NCBI GenBank assembly: GCA_964035575.1
Contig: OZ037846.1
Location: 89,501-153,500 of the forward strand
Length of the DNA stretch: 64,000 nt
Direction: 5' to 3'
Origin: Rhynchopus sp. YZ270_cl-10
Taxonomy: Eukaryota; Euglenozoa; Diplonemea; Diplonemida; Diplonemidae
The position numbers and the translations under genes were made by a program. Positions 54,627 to 64,000 of the stretch are shown here, piece by piece. The notes under the pieces are model-generated. The model saw only the letters and a program-made list of their open reading frames with translations, searched no databases and had not been told where the DNA came from. The first letter of the stretch is position 1. Each line of letters opens with the position of its first letter.

Positions 54627-56899
54627 CTACACGATCACAACTGACGTCACCTCCTCCATCCTCTCCTTGCTGCGTGGGTACCTGCGTCCAGTTGTGTACA
54701 TGGCCGGCATGGGGGCCATCCCACCTGTCTCCAGGGACGTTGTCGACCTGCCCATTCTGCCCTCGGGTGGCGTGTGGCGTGCTGAGTCGGCGCTCATCAA
54801 GGAATGTGAGGGCCGCTTCTGGCTTGCAAGGAGCAGGTCTTGCAGGGGGCTGGCCTCGTACATCGGCATCACGTCTGCGGGATGCGGTGACATGGGGTTG
54901 TGCACGACAGAGTGTTCTGCAAGGAGCATTTCCTGTTGTTGTTGTTGTTGTTGTTGTTGCTGCTGTTGCTGTGGTGGAGGCAGCTGCTGGTGGTGCTGCT
55001 GTGGGGGATAGCTGTGCACTGTCTTCGCAGCAGGCTGGTTCTTTCTGCGCATCAGACAAAACCCTGCCAAGGCACAGAGGCACAGAACCAGCACCGCAGC
55101 CGCAATGATGATGATCAGCAAAACAGTGCCGCCGTTGTCGTCGTCTGTGCCGTTGGGTGAGGAGTTCGTGGGTGAGTAGCAGATGTAGTCGTTTGCTTTG
55201 GTGCTCGGGTCTGCACAATACTTCCCGTCGGGGCACGGCTTGGCGAGGCATTCGTCACTTGCGGTGTTGCCGGTGCTGCTGTCGATGGGCGCCTCAGGTG
55301 ATGGGGGGCAGACGGCCTGCTTTGCGACAGCCTTCGCGGCACGGTCGGGACACGTGCACACAAAGTCGCCCGTCTTCGCTGTGTTCGGGTCGGCGCAGTC
55401 TTGAACTGTGCCGCACGGACGCGACGTGCATTCGTCTCTTGCGGAAGACAGGGAAGACGGGTCGCAGTTCGCTGGCGATGCGACAGCCGTGAGGGATGTG
55501 TCTGAGGTGCAGGTGCAGACGTAGTTGTGGGTGTCAGTCAAGTCCGGGTCGGTGCAGGTCTGCCCTTCTCCACAGAGGTCGGCAAGAAGGCATTCGTCTT
55601 CCGGGCAGGAGTCCACCTGCCCCCCTACCTTTGACAGCTTCCCGTCTTCGTCGCAGGAGCAGATGAAGTCGCCTTTCTCTGTCAGGGACGGGTCCGAGCA
55701 GTACTGATCCCACCCGCAGGAAAACAAAATGCATTCGTCTTCCGAAATGTCGCACGACTCCACCGGCCCACCAACCTGTGCTCACGTCACGTCCGCCAGA
55801 CAATAGCACTCAAAGTCGCCAGTCACAAACTCATCGTCATCCCTGCACATCTGTCCAGAGGAACATGGCCAGCTGCTCGCTAGACACTCACTCACACCAC
55901 ACACCGCACGTTCACCGACCGCGCTTCTGTCCTTGTCCGAGTCGCATGTGCACACAAAGTCTCCGTCCTTCGAAGTGTCCGGGTCGGTGCAGGTCTGAGC
56001 GAGACCACACGGGTCCGTAGCACATTCGTCTGTGTTCAGCGGCTTTTCTGTCACAGGATCTGTCCCAGGATTTTCGCACACATCACAGGACCAATGCACT
56101 TCTGCCATCGGCTCATAGCTGTCGTCATTATAGACACCATGATAGGCCCACAGCGACACAGCACTGCCCGCATGGCAGGGGACGGAGAAGGTTGCGGGCA
56201 CTATCTTGTGGGACTTATACATGGATCCGTCTGATCCCACCACATTGGCGTACTCCCCATGTACGGTCACCTCCAGCGTCAACGCCCAGTCGCAACGCAC
56301 AACAAAGAACGCATGTTTCGCTCTAAACGAATGGGTGAGTGGCGCATCTACGTCACATTCGTGGTCAGCGTCGCTGCAGTTTGTATTTCTCATTGTAATA
56401 AACTCCTCTACCTTCGCCATGGGGGCGGAAGGTGGCTTGGGGGGCGGGTCCGAAGTGCTTGTGATGTCCAGGTACACTTTGCAATCGAAGAAGGGGCTCG
56501 ATGAGCTGCAACTGGAAACGGTTTCGTATGTAAGCTCGAGTTTGTCGGCAGCGAGGTCGACGTTGACAGCAAGGTTCCAGATTCGTTCGTCTGTGACGTA
56601 TGCCAGGTCTGACATGTCTGTCGTCTCGCCACCGACATTCAAACGCAACGTAACAGGATCAGTGCACGCACTCGGCACACGACGCGAGATCACAACACGC
56701 GAGAGAACGACTTGTTCAAATCGGACAACGTTGGCGTGAAAAACGATAGTGCTTCCGTGGACCAAATAACGCCCTTGTGATTACTGTCCCAAGGAGCCGC
56801 CGTCGCTCTGATAACGCTGTGCCCCGCAAGCATCTCGTAAGCACCCACACTGCAGGAGGCCAGCAGACACGCAGCAATGGACAGTTTCATATTATGCAT
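54627..56899 (-). pseudogene. EGF-like repeat surface protein, copy 2 (two lesions)
   Basis: Same layout as copy 1 with six EGF-like units, one membrane segment and the poly-Gln tail. Relative to copy 1 it has one missing C near 56710 (ACGACTTG against ACGACCTTG), which separates the signal peptide from the rest, and a CGA to TGA change near 55783 (ADVT-stop where copy 1 has DVTRAQ), a CpG transition. The lesions of the two copies are at different places, so they arose after the duplication. ATG at 56897-56899. Confidence 0.8.
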
Positions 56900-57001
56900 T
56901 TTGTGTGCCTGCTGGTGATAAGGTGGTAAAGGACGTGTTGTGAATCTTGTCTAACGTTGTCCCTCGTCTTTTTTAAAATATACAGTCGTACAAGTAATAT
57001 T

Positions 57002-57085
57002 CACGGTTCGGAAAAGTACTTTGTCCAAAAGTAAAGTACTTTTCCAAAAAAAAAAGTACTTGAAGAAAAAAAAGTACTTTTTGTT
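57002..57085. mobile_element. Solo end of the CACGGTTCGGAAAAGTAC MITE family
   Basis: One terminus and AAAAAGTAC palindromes only; no second end or target duplication found. Confidence 0.55.
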
Positions 57086-57119
57086 TTCGTAACGCCAAAC
57101 TCTTTAACCTTTTGTTTGT

Positions 57120-59610
57120 TTGCTTGAGCTTACCGAATCGCTCAACTGCGATGGGAAGAATCGTGCGTGTTTTGATCTCGTCACTGGAATTCTTTCAGAT
57201 GGAATTCGAGATCTGAACCGCTACGATAATTTGAGAAATCCAGAAAGCTTCAGAGATAATGAAATCCCCAGGGTGGGCGCGAAAAACGGAATTCAAATAA
57301 GACTTGACTTGAAATACAACAGACCACTCGTGAACAGTGAACCATGGTATGTGACCGGCTGTACCGGGGGGTGGACTCCAACCATGCAATCCTACAATCC
57401 ATTTCGTGGTTTACATCTGATATGTACTACATCGGCTTCCACTCATCAGCCAGATGAACGTATAAAATGACGAAGCCGGTAAGCCACGAAACGAGGCATC
57501 TAGCATCCTGACATATTGAATGCCTCGACGGCCCTAATCCGTTTGAGCGCAGTCGGGGGGGGGGCATCCGTGGGAATGTCTTGCAGAGGTCACTTCACTG
57601 CTCCGGAGCAGGAAGACGTCTGCCAGTGCATAGCGGAACACGGAGTCGTGAAGAGATGGATTTCGATCTCTCCGTAAAGAAAAATCTTGTGTCACGCACA
57701 GCAGAAAAGAAACGGAGCCCGACGAAGTTCTAGCAGCGAACGCAGCTCTCATTTAAGCGACCACGCGACCGAGGGGAATGCTGAAGAGCGGGGCCTTCTA
57801 CCCAGAGAAAGCACTCTACAGCTAGCCTCTGGCCGGCCTGCATTAGGACACTCTTACCTTTCCGGTTGATCTTAACCGCAGGGATTATGATGACAACCTC
57901 TTAGAAGAAGCCTCATCACTCCCTCTTGTCCGTGCAGACTGGATTCGCTCACACCCCATAGCTTCGGGTCTGCGGGTCCTTCTAAACAACTCAGTATTCC
58001 TCCTTTGGGTCTTTCTCGCAAAGCATTGGAATGAGCCACAATGGAATGCACCGTATGGGTTACTACCGGTTGGAGTGTTTTAGCGAAGGCCACTGAACTC
58101 TGGAGTATAAAGGAGCTATGAAGAACTGCGGTCATGGCAAACTTAGTCAGGGTCGCGGTCCTGTATAAAGGGGTTCTTGCCTGCCGGCATCAGCGGAACC
58201 ACAAGCACAGTAGGAATGACGTGCCTCTCAAGACGTGATGTAGAAAGAAAGTGGTTCGTTTTCTTAGAGACCTTACCAAAGGCAAGTAAACACGACGCAT
58301 GCGACAGCAACATAGACCTTTGCCCATCTGCGCCTTCTTTTCAACTAAGCCGCCATCACCTAGCGCCTTCGCCATACTGCTAAGCTACTCAAGAACAAGA
58401 ACGCAGTGCTCAGACGATACCTATCCAAACCCTCTGGCGATACCTTGCCTCTGCACTTCGTAGGTGTGGTCGGTCAGCAACTAGCAGTCACGCATCTCGG
58501 GGAGGAGTGCAAGCCGACCATCAGTGATCAGCCAGTGCACATAGCCTCGAAGTAGCGCATCACCTCCAGGTAGATCGTGGTAAGGACCGCCTGCTCCTGT
58601 GGCGGCAGTGATGTGGACTGCGCAAAACCCGACTGCCACACATTCACGAGCTGTGGAAGAAGAGGTGTCGGCATCTTATCCGTGCACCCTAGATGAACGC
58701 GCCACCCTACAGTAGGGACGAATGTGAAGTGAAGCTGTGGCCAGAAAGTTGTGTGACGTTGACAGAGAAGACGTGGAGAAGCGCTGCAACAGGGCACAGG
58801 CGGCGTGCATGACTGAGGCGTCCTGAGAGAAGGATTGATATTGCAAGCCTTTGATCGGATGGCAAACGTTCTCTTCTTACACACACAGTACGAAAAACAC
58901 CGCAGCAGCAGCAGCAGCAGCAGCAGCAATCCTACAGCGACGGGTAGAATCTTGCACCCAGGGATCAGCCTCACCACGAGACGTCCATTGCTAGGCTGTG
59001 TCGTTTGGGTAGGCACATGGAGAAGGAGGGCTTACGCAGGTTGGTACATGGTCCAGCTAAACACCCGCACAGCGTCCAAACTCAGCGAAGACTGCGGAGT
59101 ATACCGTCAGCACCTGCGCTGACGACCAGCCGTACACGAGGATGGACAGCGTGGTGTTCATCATCACTATGAATACGCCCAGTGCAAACGACCTCTACGG
59201 CGCCGAGCGGGGGTCTCCGTCCCGACTGTCTGGCACCCGTCCCGCAGGTCATCTTAAGCAGTGTAGGCCAGGTGCGAGGATGGAAGCCAGCGTTGCCGTC
59301 AAGGTATATAACGAGCGTTGACCACCCACAAGATCACTATGAAGTGCAGGAGGAAGCGGTGAGGTGCATGGAGGGCAGATGAAGAGAGGGCAGACATAAC
59401 GACCTAGTCAGGGAGGGTGTGCCCAGCAACTAAGGGAATAACGACGGTGTCCGTCATTCCCAAGACAGTGTCGCAGGCCGAAGCTACAAGGCCTTGGTGT
59501 CATTGCGTGACTGCCCCACGAGGGCTGCAAGGATAAACGTGAACCACGATACCGTAGAGAGTTACTCAGGAGCGGGTGGGTGGGAGAAAATTTTAATGTC
59601 ATGGTCACGT
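57120..59610. other. Unassigned stretch with a decayed membrane-protein gene
   Basis: 57312-57420 belongs to the TTGAAATACAA...CCGG dispersed family. In 58830-59400 (minus strand) several short hydrophobic frames line up in order (HFIVILWVVNARYIP, FALGVFIVMMNTTLSILVYG, AVFAEFG, then a Leu run encoded by CAG repeats), as expected for a broken multi-pass membrane protein. 57450-58830 has balanced base composition but no recognisable protein or RNA. Confidence 0.4.
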
Positions 59611-60459
59611 TTGCATAACATCAGAAATCATATCGCATGATTTTGGAATCGGTTGCAGAAATCATCTCTCATGATTTCTGAATCGGTTGCAGAGTTGGCT
59701 AGCCGAAAACAAAAAGGCTGATATTTGGTTGCACAAAATATAATCCTTCTTTTTTTTTCTGTGCAAAAATTGTACGGAGCAAGCATGTTCCCAGATCACG
59801 TGATTTTGACCAAAATTTTGGGGTCCAGATCACGAAAAAGAAAAGGGGTATGGGGTGCGTTTTTAGGCGTTTTTGTCGATCGCATCGTCCGATTCGGTGC
59901 GATTGCAGAAAGTGATGGGGTCATTTTGGAAAAATGGACAAAATTTTATTGACTTAAATTTTTGCAAAATATGAACCCATACTCGTAAACAAGGGTCATT
60001 TTCAGGTTTGAAAACCCAACTTCAGATGAAATTGTGGTGTTTTGAGTGGGAACACAGTAGCGCCGCAGGCGCACGGTACCCAACTTTTGTCTTTTTTCTT
60101 TTTCCCTTTTCTCTACTTTCTTTTGATTGTGCGAGCCGATTACTCTCCACGGTGGGGTCACATGTGTGTGCAAAAACACTCTGAAGTACCCTTACTATGA
60201 AATATGAGATTCTCTGGTTTTAGTAAGGAAAAACGTACCGAGCAAAATCGTTAAAAATCTACGGTAGTCGGTAGGCGCGTAGCGCGACCCCCGTGCGCAC
60301 CCAACTTTTTTTTTTTTTGTTTTTCCCGGAAAAGTACCGCAATTGACGGATCGCGATCCGTGCGAACCGTGGTGGTGACTCATCTGAAAAAATATTGAGT
60401 AGAACATCTGCAGATCGTGTGCGAGCACTTTTTTTTTTTTTTTTTTTTTTTTTCCAAAA
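59611..60459. other. Non-coding stretch
   Basis: Tandem pair of an about 40-base unit with AATCGGTTGCAGA at 59620-59700, an AGCGCCGCAGGCGC palindrome near 60060 and a T run before 60451. No gene seen. Confidence 0.5.
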
Positions 60460-61638
60460 GGGTAAATTGCGATAACACGTATACTTTTTTTTTCGATTTG
60501 CGATAAAACGTACACAAAAAGTATACGTGTTATCGCGAAAAAGTGTACGTGTTTTCGCGAACAAAAACGTACGTGTTTTCCCAGGTGCCCAGGTACCCAG
60601 GTACCCAGGTACCCAGGTACCCAGGTACCCAGGTACCCAGGTACCCAGGTACCCAGGTACCCAGGTACCCAGGTACCCAGGTACCCAGGTACCCAGGTAC
60701 CCAGGTACACGGTACACTGTGTACAAGGAAAAAAGTCGTGAAAGAGCAACCACAGCTCCACATGACAAACACAAAAGTGTCCAGTCACGTGGGGCATTCA
60801 TACACTGAGGAGATAATGATCCAACAATTTACAAGAAAGATTACTTAACCTACTGCTGGAAGTTGCCAGGTCGTAGTAACACACAAAGTGTGCCTCCGTT
60901 CGGGAATACCGGATATTCTAGAGACCAAAAAGGCCTCTTCCGCTAGTCAAGGTATAACCGAATGAACGGCCCAAGACCCCCGTGGAGAAGTTAAATGTTG
61001 TAATGCTATCAAGTAGAAACTGCGACCACTGTCTTACCCTCCTCAATGCATGGTGGAAGATGTCTTTGACAACAAATATCCTGTACCCAGGTACCCATAT
61101 TCCCAGACCCACGCAGTACCACGTCGCAGTACTACGCAAAATTTACCACCAGACCCTGTGTTCGTGCACCTTAAGTACGTAAGTCTGGTTCCCAGACCCA
61201 CGCAGTGGCACATGACCGCAAGTGTGAGTGACCCACACAGAGGGATACGCAAAATTTACCACCAGACCCTGTCTTCTGAATGTCACACGTACATTTTTTT
61301 GAACACTTTTCGCGATAACACGTACATATTTCGCTAAAAAACGGGGTGCTCGCAACCGCGTTCTAGACCCCCACAGATGCTCAAAAGTGCCAAATTTTGC
61401 TTTGAATGGCCTCAAATCGTCGAAATTAGCCCTTTATGGGGGTCCCAAAAAAAAAAATTCGAGGGTCTAGGTATGGAGAGCGAGCACCTTAGAAGGAGAA
61501 AACACGTACATTTTTTTGACCACTTTTCGCGATAACACGTACACTTTTTTGACCACTTTTCGCGATAACACGTATACTTTTTGTGTACGTGTTATCGCAA
61601 ATCGAAACAAAAAGTATACGTGTTATCGCAATTTACCC
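60460..61638. mobile_element. MULE-like MITE, GGGTAAATTGCG ends, 9-bp TSD
   Basis: Inverted ends GGGTAAATTGCGATAACACG; perfect 9-bp duplication TTTCCAAAA (60451-60459, 61639-61647). Many inner repeats of CGCGATAACACGTACA in both orientations, a minisatellite at 60590-60708, and a 113-base spaced repeat of ACGCAAAATTTACCACCAGA. No coding capacity. Termini differ from the CAGGCC family. Confidence 0.88.
60590..60708. repeat. 8-bp minisatellite (CCCAGGTA)n, about 15 units
   Basis: Perfect array inside the MULE-like MITE; single diverged units recur at 61085-61110. Confidence 0.95.
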
Positions 61639-62835
61639 TTTCCAAAATTCCTGAAAACCAGATCATGATCACGATCTGGGAAAAAGCTTGGTACGGAGGA
61701 AAAAAAAAAAAAGTAGGGAAATAGTCAGATTTACCCTACCCTATTTTGAAAAAGTTCAGACTTGCCCGAAATAAGTTCAGACTTGCCCTAAAAGTGTTTT
61801 TAGGGCAAGTCTGAACTTATTTCGGGCAAGTCTGAACTTATTTCGGGCAAGTCTGAACTTATTTTTAGGGCAAACACTTTTTTTAGGGCAAGTCTGAACT
61901 TTTTTAGGGCAACCCTGCACTTATTTATTGGGCAAGCTGGGGGCTCTTGGGTCACAGAGCCCGGCGGTCGTCGTTTTTGCGTTTCTGTTTAGGGCACGTA
62001 TGGGCTATTCGCGACGACGAGTCCTGGTAGTGAAATGAGCAACCTATGGTATGCAACTTTTCCTCCTCACTCCTCCTCCTCACCCTCCGCACGTTAACTT
62101 TAAATAGTGTTTTGCCAACAGTCCACCTTGTCACATAATCCGGATTATTGTCGGTAATCAGGATTATTGACTATTTTCTAAGGTGAGCCTCTGTAATAAC
62201 TAGACTCTCAAATTTTTTTTTGGTCACACCCCAAAAGTGTCCAATTTTGCAATTCCAGCTAGAATTGGGCAGTTTTGAGAATTTCTGGGCGTCTAAGATG
62301 CGTTTTTGCGGTTTTTTCCCACCAAAACACAAGTAATCCACCTTGTCACATAATCCGGATTATTGTCGGTAATCAGGATTATTGACTAATTTTGCCTTCT
62401 AAGGAGAGCCTCTGTACTAACTCGACTTCTATTCAAAAAAGCGAAACGAAAACGAAAACAAAAACAAAAACGAAAACAAAAACAAAAACAAAAATAGCGA
62501 CCTTGTACGACAACTTTTTCTTCACCTCATGATCTCCTTCTGCGGGACGATTCGACGCCTTCAGGTGGTTCGGGTCCAGAAGTCTTGCGTCCCAGTAGAA
62601 CGCGATGCCAGATTCTAAAAATACAACGATCATAACACAACCAAACCATCTCTTCGTATGTTGACATACATGACCGCCTAGAGCGAGACTTGATACAACG
62701 ATCATAACACAACCAAACCAACGAGAGCGAGACTCAACGTTACCCATGAAGTGTGCAGACAGAAGCTTACGATTAATCCTCTACTCACCCTCCTTACCCT
62801 CCCCATCTCCAGCATTCATTAAAAACAACACAATA
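61639..62835. other. Repeat clusters upstream of the MULE gene
   Basis: 61745-61930: direct and inverted GGGCAAGTCTGAACTTATTT units. 62122-62205 and 62337-62432: tandem copies with CATAATCCGGATTATTGTCG. 62435-62496: AAAACA/GAAAAC simple repeat. 62675-62720: repeated ACAACGATCATAACACAACC. No gene seen. Confidence 0.6.
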
Positions 62836-64000
62836 ATGCCCGCGTCTTTGTCAGACTTGGTGCAACTCAAGGAGCTATTTGATGCTGGAATACTCTCTGC
62901 TCCTGAGTATGACTCGATGAAGAGCGAGTGTCTGGAGGGGCTGAGGCAGTCATACAGACACGGATTCATGCATGCGCCCGTACCGTCTTATCCTCCCTCT
63001 CAGGCCTCCTTCTACAGTCCCAACGTCCCATCATCGACAATACCACATACGGCAGCACCTACAGCATCATCAACAGCAGCACCTACAGTAGCACGTACAG
63101 CAGCACGTACAGCAGGACGTACAGCAGCACGTACATCATCATCAACAGCAGCACCTACAGCAGCACCTACAGCAGCACCTACAGCATCACCAACATCATC
63201 ACCAACAGCAGCACCTACTCCAACAGCTCCAACAGCACCTGCAGACACCACGTGCCCCCTATTAAGGGCATACCTCCCGGGAACGGAGCACCGCGACCTC
63301 ACTGAGGTTAAAGACCTCCTCACGAAGCATGGATTGGCGAGAGGGTGGGGTGTAAAAACCTCGAGGCGTGAGGGGGGGTACGGCACGTGGGTCTGCACTG
63401 ACCCGGCGTGCAACTGGAAAGCCACCGCAGGTCCCTCAAAGACCGGCGGGGTTAAGGTGAACAAGGTGGGAGTACACACCTGCACCTCCAGTGCCGCCGG
63501 AGCCACCTCCTACGGGACAAGCAAGGTGCTCGCCCAGGAGAACGTCGGCATGTTGTCTGCCATGTCTGCGAACGATGCAAAGATGTCACTGAAGTCGGAC
63601 CTGGGGGTGTCTGTGAGCCGCAGCACCGTCCAGCGCGCGAGGTGTGGCGCCGTGGAGGTCGCGAACGGCTGCATGGACGAGGAGTTCAGCAAATTCGCAG
63701 ATTACCTGAAGCGCCTGAGCGATGCAAACCCCGGCACCTACAGCAGCTACGAGAAGGAGAACAGGGCACCTGAAGGGAGCCCCCCAGTGGAGCACTTCCG
63801 CCGCTCCTTTGTCGCTCTCCCCGAGGCTATCCGGGCGTTCCGCCTCTGCCTCCCCATCGTGTTCCTAGATGGGTGTCATTTGACGGGGCACTATGTGGGC
63901 ATGCTGCTCATTGCTGTGGCGAAAGACGCCAACAGCAACATCGTCCCCTTGGCGGTGACGATGTGCCCGATGGAGGACACCGCCAACTGGGGGTACTTCG
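62836..64000 (+). CDS. MULE transposase with SHOCT-like N-terminus (runs off right edge)
   Basis: An ATG at 62836-62838 opens 388 codons without a stop. Residues 3-32 (LVQLKELFDAGILSAPEYDS) match the SHOCT pattern of two short helices. Residues about 50-138 are an Ala/Pro/Thr linker. A zinc site with Cys187, Cys192, His214 and Cys216 (C-x4-C, H-x-C) resembles the MULE/WRKY-GCM1 DNA-binding domain. From about 335 the MULE DDE domain starts: FLDGCHLTG with the first catalytic Asp345, then the conserved plain VAKDANSNIVPLAVTM...E...NWGYF. The second and third catalytic residues are beyond the window. Role: cut-and-paste transposition; it could mobilise the 9-bp-TSD MITEs here. Whether it is intact is unknown. 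Confidence 0.9.
   Translation, partial: MPASLSDLVQLKELFDAGILSAPEYDSMKSECLEGLRQSYRHGFMHAPVPSYPPSQASFYSPNVPSSTIPHTAAPTASSTAAPTVARTAARTAGRTAARTSSSTAAPTAAPTAAPTASPTSSPTAAPTPTAPTAPADTTCPLLRAYLPGTEHRDLTEVKDLLTKHGLARGWGVKTSRREGGYGTWVCTDPACNWKATAGPSKTGGVKVNKVGVHTCTSSAAGATSYGTSKVLAQENVGMLSAMSANDAKMSLKSDLGVSVSRSTVQRARCGAVEVANGCMDEEFSKFADYLKRLSDANPGTYSSYEKENRAPEGSPPVEHFRRSFVALPEAIRAFRLCLPIVFLDGCHLTGHYVGMLLIAVAKDANSNIVPLAVTMCPMEDTANWGYF

Larger units (their letters stand above)
52284..57000. repeat. Segmental duplication, copy 2
   Basis: Partner of 42465-51862. Holds the empty sites for the LINE and the hAT-like MITE. Its right edge coincides with the start of a CACGGTTCGGAAAAGTAC transposon end at 57002, so the element may mark or have caused the breakpoint. 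The left part up to the gene (52284-54626) has no coding sequence. Confidence 0.85.

Noticed and set aside
57450-58830. Structured RNA gene (rRNA-like)
   Set aside because: Balanced base composition but no conserved rRNA strings recognised; a decayed coding region is equally likely.

Overview
The window is nuclear DNA of a unicellular eukaryote. Its genes are sparse (about a third of the 64 kb) and sit among tandem gene duplications, short inverted-repeat transposons and large minisatellites. Two kinds of gene structure occur: long intronless genes (receptor-type cyclases, ankyrin protein, EGF-like surface proteins) and at least one gene with canonical GT-AG introns (an R-SNARE). Tandem receptor cyclases, and a LINE with the order RT, RNase H, C-terminal zinc motifs as in trypanosome ingi/L1Tc elements, hint at Euglenozoa, possibly a diplonemid. 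That placement is a weak inference; no rRNA or other clear taxonomic marker is present.

Layout. 1-18,706: a minus-strand array of class III adenylate cyclase genes (one cut by the window edge, one frameshifted, two open), interrupted by a two-domain oxidoreductase gene (10,052-12,435) and a 3 kb MULE-like element carrying a CATCATGY minisatellite (12,561-15,567). 18,707-28,219: mostly non-coding, with a 1.2 kb foldback element in a poly-C tract, a small Pro/Ser/Arg-rich protein gene, a basic-protein locus and a MITE holding a small open frame. 28,220-32,513: a six-TM cyclase and an ankyrin-repeat protein. 32,514-40,836: clustered and nested MITEs (hAT-like, MULE-like, others), several with internal minisatellites, then scrambled short dispersed repeats. 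40,837-41,888: spliced R-SNARE and a small membrane-protein remnant. About 42,465-57,000: a direct segmental duplication of an EGF-like surface-protein locus; copy 1 later received a hAT-like MITE and a 5'-truncated LINE, and copy 2 keeps both empty sites. 57,000-62,835: a decayed membrane-protein region, a second type of MULE-like MITE and repeat clusters. 62,836-end: 5' part of a MULE transposase gene with a SHOCT-like N-terminus.

The cyclases look like surface sensors making cAMP: they share near-identical catalytic DNA but differ in the ectodomain and C-terminal tail, as expected from recurrent gene conversion. The main non-genic theme is that MITEs with different termini and target-site lengths share internal modules, and that minisatellites have expanded inside them; for the CATCATGC array an unexpanded ancestral form is still visible in related elements.
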